NCBI GenBank assembly: GCA_026397895.1
Contig: JAPLTZ010000421.1
Span: 1-10,383, forward strand
Direction: 5' to 3'
DNA: 10,383 nucleotides
From: Verrucomicrobiota bacterium
GTDB taxonomy: Bacteria; Verrucomicrobiota; Verrucomicrobiia; Limisphaerales; JAFMIX01
The notes below the pieces were generated by a model, which searched no databases, was not told where the DNA came from, and saw only the letters and a program-made list of their open reading frames with translations. The translations under genes and the position numbers were made by a program. This document shows, piece after piece, positions 7,707 to 10,383 of this stretch (the first letter of the stretch is position 1; each line of letters opens with the position of its first letter).

Positions 7707-8834
7707 GCAGACATTTGCCGTCAACAACAGGTCTGCGCCCAACTTGCGCCAGCGGACTTCGTGGAGTTGGAGCGCCTCGTCCAGACTCCGCGCGCCGTCG
7801 CCGGCGACGGCTTTGCGGGAATCGCGTCCGCCGAGAATCTTGGGCGCGGAGAAAAACGCCACGCGTTGCGCGAAGCCGCCGAGCAGGAACGAGGCGTTGA
7901 CCTCGCCGCCGCCTTCGACGAGGAGGCTGGTGACGTTTTGCGCGCCGAGCTTTTTCAACAGCCAGGGCAAATCAAGTGCGGAGTGCGGAGTGCGGAGTGC
8001 GGATTTGGCCAGCGGCGCCACGAGGACGTTCACCCGCTTGGCCAGCGCGGCGACGCGCGACTTGGGCGCGCGCTGGCTGACGACGATGGTTGTCAGCGCC
8101 GCGTGTTCGTCGCTGACGACTTTGGCGGTGAGCGGCGTGCGCGCCATCGAATCCAGCACGATACGGCGAATTTGTTTCTGACCTCTGACCTCTGACTTCT
8201 GACTTCTGGCCGTCAGGCTCGGGTTGTCCGCCAGAATCGTGTTCACGCCGACGAGGATGGCGTCGCTGCCGTGGCGCAGTTTCATGCCGTGGGCGCGGGC
8301 TTGTTCGCCGGTAATCCATTTGGATTCGCCGCGGGCGGTGGCGATCTTGCCGTCGAGCGTCATCGCGGCCTTGACGGTGACGAACGGAGTGCGGCGGACG
8401 ATCCAGTGGTTGAAGACTTCGTTGAGGCGCATGCACTCGTCGGCCAGAACGCCGTGCGTCACGGCAATTTTGGCGCGTTTCAAAATGGTGAAGCCTTTGC
8501 CCGCGTGCGGCGGGTTCGGGTCGGTCGCGCCGCTGACGACGCGCTTGATGCCGGCGGCGATGATGGCGGCGGTGCAGGGCGGGGTGCGGCCGTGGGTGCA
8601 GCAGGGTTCGAGCGTGACGTAGAGCGTCGCGCCGCGCGGATTGTGGCCGTGCTTGGCGGCGTCGCGGAGGGCTTCGATTTCGGCGTGGGGCTGGCCGGCG
8701 CGGCGATGCCAGCCGCGCCCGATGATTTTGCCGCGCTGCACGAGCACTGCGCCGACCATGGGGTTGGGCGAGGTTGTGCCGTAACCACGGCGGGCGAGTT
8801 GGAGGGCGAGGCGCATGAGGTCGGCGTCGGTCAT
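7689..8834 (-). CDS. ribD: Bifunctional riboflavin biosynthesis deaminase/reductase RibD
   Basis: RibD performs the second and third committed steps of riboflavin synthesis in the cytoplasm: zinc-dependent deamination of the pyrimidinone product of GTP cyclohydrolase II, then NADPH-dependent reduction of the ribosyl side chain. The 381 residues hold both domains. The deaminase (about 1-145) shows T-S-P-N-P-M-V-G-A-V, the zinc and catalytic motif H50-A-E52, and P-C-C-T-H-G-R-T-P-P-C at 77-87. The reductase (about 150-375) shows K-A-A-M-T-L-D-G-K at 155-163, S-K-W-I-T-G at 171-176, V-G-V-N-T-I-L-A-D-N-P at 185-195, and L-L-V-E-G-G-G at 314-320. Two surface-loop segments, about 201-210 and 287-296, are encoded by heptanucleotide repeats, and the last residues by a third repeat, yet the frame is intact. 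The ATG at 8834 matches the family start; no Shine-Dalgarno sequence is visible. The upstream secreted-protein gene ends 40 bp away without a terminator, so read-through is likely. Confidence 0.96.
   Translation of the reverse strand: MTDADLMRLALQLARRGYGTTSPNPMVGAVLVQRGKIIGRGWHRRAGQPHAEIEALRDAAKHGHNPRGATLYVTLEPCCTHGRTPPCTAAIIAAGIKRVVSGATDPNPPHAGKGFTILKRAKIAVTHGVLADECMRLNEVFNHWIVRRTPFVTVKAAMTLDGKIATARGESKWITGEQARAHGMKLRHGSDAILVGVNTILADNPSLTARSQKSEVRGQKQIRRIVLDSMARTPLTAKVVSDEHAALTTIVVSQRAPKSRVAALAKRVNVLVAPLAKSALRTPHSALDLPWLLKKLGAQNVTSLLVEGGGEVNASFLLGGFAQRVAFFSAPKILGGRDSRKAVAGDGARSLDEALQLHEVRWRKLGADLLLTANVCLKLET
7974..8001 (-). repeat. Heptad tandem repeat inside ribD (CGCACTC family)
   Basis: Four 7-bp units, on the minus strand CGCACTC three times and then CGCACTT. 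Because 7 is not a multiple of 3, the tract is read in all three phases and yields S-A-L-R-T-P-H-S-A, at about residues 288-296 of RibD, in a loop before the last part of the reductase domain. This orientation has no stop codon in any phase. Confidence 0.9.
8177..8211 (-). repeat. Heptad tandem repeat inside ribD (RGTCAGA family)
   Basis: Five 7-bp units, on the minus strand GGCCAGA, AGTCAGA, AGTCAGA, GGTCAGA, GGTCAGA; the first is degenerate. They encode about R-S-Q-K-S-E-V-R-G-Q (residues 200-209 of RibD), in the loop between L-A-D-N-P-S-L-T and the strand R-R-I-V-L-D-S. The coding orientation is free of stops in all phases, whereas the opposite strand would contain TGA. Confidence 0.9.
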
Positions 8835-8874
8835 GGTGGAAGCATGTTAGCGGTGGGCAGCGGCGGGCGCAAAC

Positions 8875-9834
8875 TCATCGCGGCGGCTGCGGTTTGAGGA
8901 CGGCATCGGCGCGGAGGTCTTTGACGGCGATGGCGACGTCGTTGAGGCCGGTGACTTCCCAGCCGAGGACGAGGCCGCTGATTTTGTAGTCGGCGGGATT
9001 TTTTGAGTCGGGGAGGAAGCCGCGTTTCCAACATTCCTGAAGGCCGGCGAGGATGTGGGGGTAGAGGTCGCCGCGGATGTCCACCCATTCGCCGGGGGCG
9101 ACGATTTTATCGGCGAAGGGTTGCAGGCCGGGGTTGTAGATGAATTTGTCCGTGCCCTTCTTTTTGGGCGAGCCTTTGTCCTGCATGGCGTGAAGTTTGG
9201 TGACGGGTTCGCGGTCGTCGTAGAGGGTGACGCCGAACCAATAGTAGTCGCCGCAGCCTTTGGACTGGCGGTTGAGGTTTTGGATGGTGAAGAAAAAGAT
9301 GAACTGCGCGGCGTGGGTGTTCCGGGAGTAGCCGGTGAGGTCGGCGGGCTTGCGGTCGCGGAGGAGCTTGGCCTGCATGTGGAAATTGATTTTGGCGAGG
9401 TCGGCGAGGCTGGGGGCATTGTTGCCGAGGTGACCGCCGGGGCCGCTGATGCGTTGTTCAAGGTAGAGATGCGGCCAGGGGTCGCCTTTGGCGCGGTATT
9501 GGCCGGCGTATTCGTTGTAGGCGTTCACGCCGGAAATGAAATCGGCATCGGCGGGGTGGATGAGGAGGGTTTCGTAATCGTCTTTGAACACGAAGCCGTT
9601 GGTGGTGATCTTTTGGAAGGCGGTGTCGGCGAAACAGCTTTTGCTGTGGTGCTGCGCGGTGTTCCAGACGGGCGGGGTGGCGTTGGTGTTCCAGCGGATG
9701 GTCTGCTTCGCGCCGGCGCGGTCTTTCACGGTGAGGCCGCGCTGGAAGGCGGTGTCGGCGATGAGTTCGAGGGCGGGCGCGGCGGTGGCGCAGAGCAGCG
9801 GGAGGAGGCAGAGGATTTTTTTCATGGGGTTCAT
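8875..9834 (-). CDS. Secreted protein of unknown function, AraC-linked
   Basis: I do not recognise this 319-residue protein. It begins with a good signal peptide (M-N-P-M-K-K-I-L-C-L-L-P-L-L, cleavage probably after A-P-A near residue 21), so it is exported. The Cys at 15 is not in a proper lipobox, so a lipoprotein is unlikely. The mature part is rich in aromatic residues and probable beta-strands: W120-P-H-L-Y-L-E-Q, Q-F-I-F-F-F-T-I-Q-N-L at 167-177, Y-Y-W-F-G-V-T-L-Y-D-D-R-E at 187-199, G-E-W-V-D-I-R-G-D-L-Y at 238-248, and G-L-V-L-G-W-E-V-T-G at 287-296. Such a pattern would fit a jelly-roll or concanavalin-like fold, perhaps carbohydrate-binding, but I see no catalytic motif. The ATG at 9834 overlaps the stop of the AraC-type gene as ATGA, which suggests translational coupling. 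A second ATG at 9825, giving M-K-K-I-L, is almost as likely. No Shine-Dalgarno sequence precedes either. Confidence 0.72.
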   Translation of the reverse strand: MNPMKKILCLLPLLCATAAPALELIADTAFQRGLTVKDRAGAKQTIRWNTNATPPVWNTAQHHSKSCFADTAFQKITTNGFVFKDDYETLLIHPADADFISGVNAYNEYAGQYRAKGDPWPHLYLEQRISGPGGHLGNNAPSLADLAKINFHMQAKLLRDRKPADLTGYSRNTHAAQFIFFFTIQNLNRQSKGCGDYYWFGVTLYDDREPVTKLHAMQDKGSPKKKGTDKFIYNPGLQPFADKIVAPGEWVDIRGDLYPHILAGLQECWKRGFLPDSKNPADYKISGLVLGWEVTGLNDVAIAVKDLRADAVLKPQPPR

Positions 9835-10383
9835 CGGCGGGTGCGGCGGTGGAGGCGTTGCCGCCACGGTTGCGGGGCGAGGCCGGTGCGGGCTTTGAAT
9901 TGATTGGAGAGGTGGAAGGCGGAGTCGAAGCCGAGCAGCTCGGCGATTTCCTTGACGGACTTGGCAGTGTTGGCGAGGAAGTCCTGGGCTTTCTGGAGGC
10001 GCATCCGGGTGTGATATTGCTTGGGACTCAGGCCGGTCTTTTCCTTGAACGCCTGCCGGAAATGCGAGTAGCTCGCGCCGAGATTTTTCGCCAGCCGTTC
10101 CATGCTCAACGCCTCGTGATACCGCTCGGCGATGGCGGCCTGCGCGCGTTGGATGACTTCATCAATCCGTTGCGGGGCACGGTCGCGGGCGGTCTGGGCG
10201 TGTTCGAGCACGGCGAGCAGGTGCGGGCAAAGCGTGGCCAGCACCGCGTGTTTGCCGGGCGCGGGGCGTTGCGCCCACGAATGGCAGCGCTCGAAGCAAT
10301 GCAGCAAATCCGGGTCAAGACCGGGGCGCAGGACGGGCTTCTTCGGGTCGAGCAAACCGGCTTTGCGGGCGCGGTCCATGGCG
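9831..10383 (-). CDS. AraC/XylS-family transcriptional regulator, 5' truncated by the window
   Basis: The frame stays open to the end of the window, so the true start is outside; the ATG at 10379 need not be the start. About 183 residues are visible, and full-length members usually have 250-300, so most of the N-terminal sensing domain is missing. The C-terminal 95 or so residues (about 9860-10145) form the typical double helix-turn-helix DNA-binding domain. Its first helix pair contains L-S-M-E-R-L-A-K-N-L-G-A-S-Y-S-H-F and its second contains V-K-E-I-A-E-L-L-G-F-D-S-A-F-H-L-S-N-Q-F, followed by the family signature K-A-R-T-G-L-A-P-Q. AraC proteins mostly sense a sugar or other small ligand and activate nearby genes. 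The coupled secreted-protein gene downstream is the obvious candidate target, but the promoter lies outside the window. The protein ends in a short Arg-rich tail. Confidence 0.92.
   Translation of the reverse strand, partial: AMDRARKAGLLDPKKPVLRPGLDPDLLHCFERCHSWAQRPAPGKHAVLATLCPHLLAVLEHAQTARDRAPQRIDEVIQRAQAAIAERYHEALSMERLAKNLGASYSHFRQAFKEKTGLSPKQYHTRMRLQKAQDFLANTAKSVKEIAELLGFDSAFHLSNQFKARTGLAPQPWRQRLHRRTRR

Noticed and set aside
7173..8195. Long plus-strand open frame opposite ribE and ribD
   Set aside because: RibE and RibD on the minus strand are unmistakable. The plus-strand product is rich in Ala, Arg, Asp and Glu and has no recognisable domain; it is a shadow of GC-rich codons.
8835..8874. 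Possible FMN riboswitch or promoter before ribD
   Set aside because: The gap is only 40 bp, far too short for an RFN element, and shows no clear promoter boxes.
8875..9834. Lipoprotein call for the secreted protein because of a Cys near the end of the signal peptide
   Set aside because: The residues before Cys15 are P-L-L, which does not match a lipobox. Type I cleavage after A-P-A fits better.
9055..9903. Plus-strand 282-codon open frame opposite the secreted protein
   Set aside because: Its product is a Gly/Val/Glu-rich string without motifs, while the opposite strand has a signal peptide and a coupled start.

Overview
The window looks like chromosomal DNA of a GC-rich, Gram-negative member of the Verrucomicrobiota, probably near the Pedosphaera/Limisphaerales group. 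This is inferred from the gene types, not from a marker gene. The clues are a giant protein of autotransporter-associated beta-strand (PATR) repeats, a PEP-CTERM protein, a prepilin-like protein with a C-terminal H-X(n)-DG motif, short heptanucleotide tandem repeats, and gene starts without Shine-Dalgarno sequences.

Plus strand, left half (1-6204): three surface or secreted proteins in a row. First is the 3' part (1471 codons) of a very large PATR-repeat protein whose start lies before the window. After 39 bp comes a 229-residue secreted protein with a proprotein-convertase-like P domain and a PEP-CTERM anchor. A strong intrinsic terminator (5163-5192) closes this pair. A candidate promoter then precedes a separately transcribed prepilin-like protein (5278-6204).

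Minus strand, right half (10383-6257): a tightly packed row read right to left. It holds an AraC-family regulator (5' end outside the window), a secreted protein of unknown function joined to it by a 4-bp ATGA overlap, ribD, ribE, and a TrmN6-like tRNA methyltransferase that overlaps ribE by 4 bp. The methyltransferase is broken: its two halves are in different frames and about 15 residues of the SAM-binding core are missing between them. The two half-windows converge at 6204/6257.

The most unusual signal is a cluster of three different heptanucleotide tandem repeats within 540 bp of the rib genes. Two are read in frame inside the reductase domain of RibD. The third encodes the last RibD residues, supplies the ribD stop codon, and fills nearly all the ribD-ribE gap. 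I saw no RNA gene, CRISPR array, insertion sequence or FMN riboswitch. No stretch longer than 300 bases lacks a gene.
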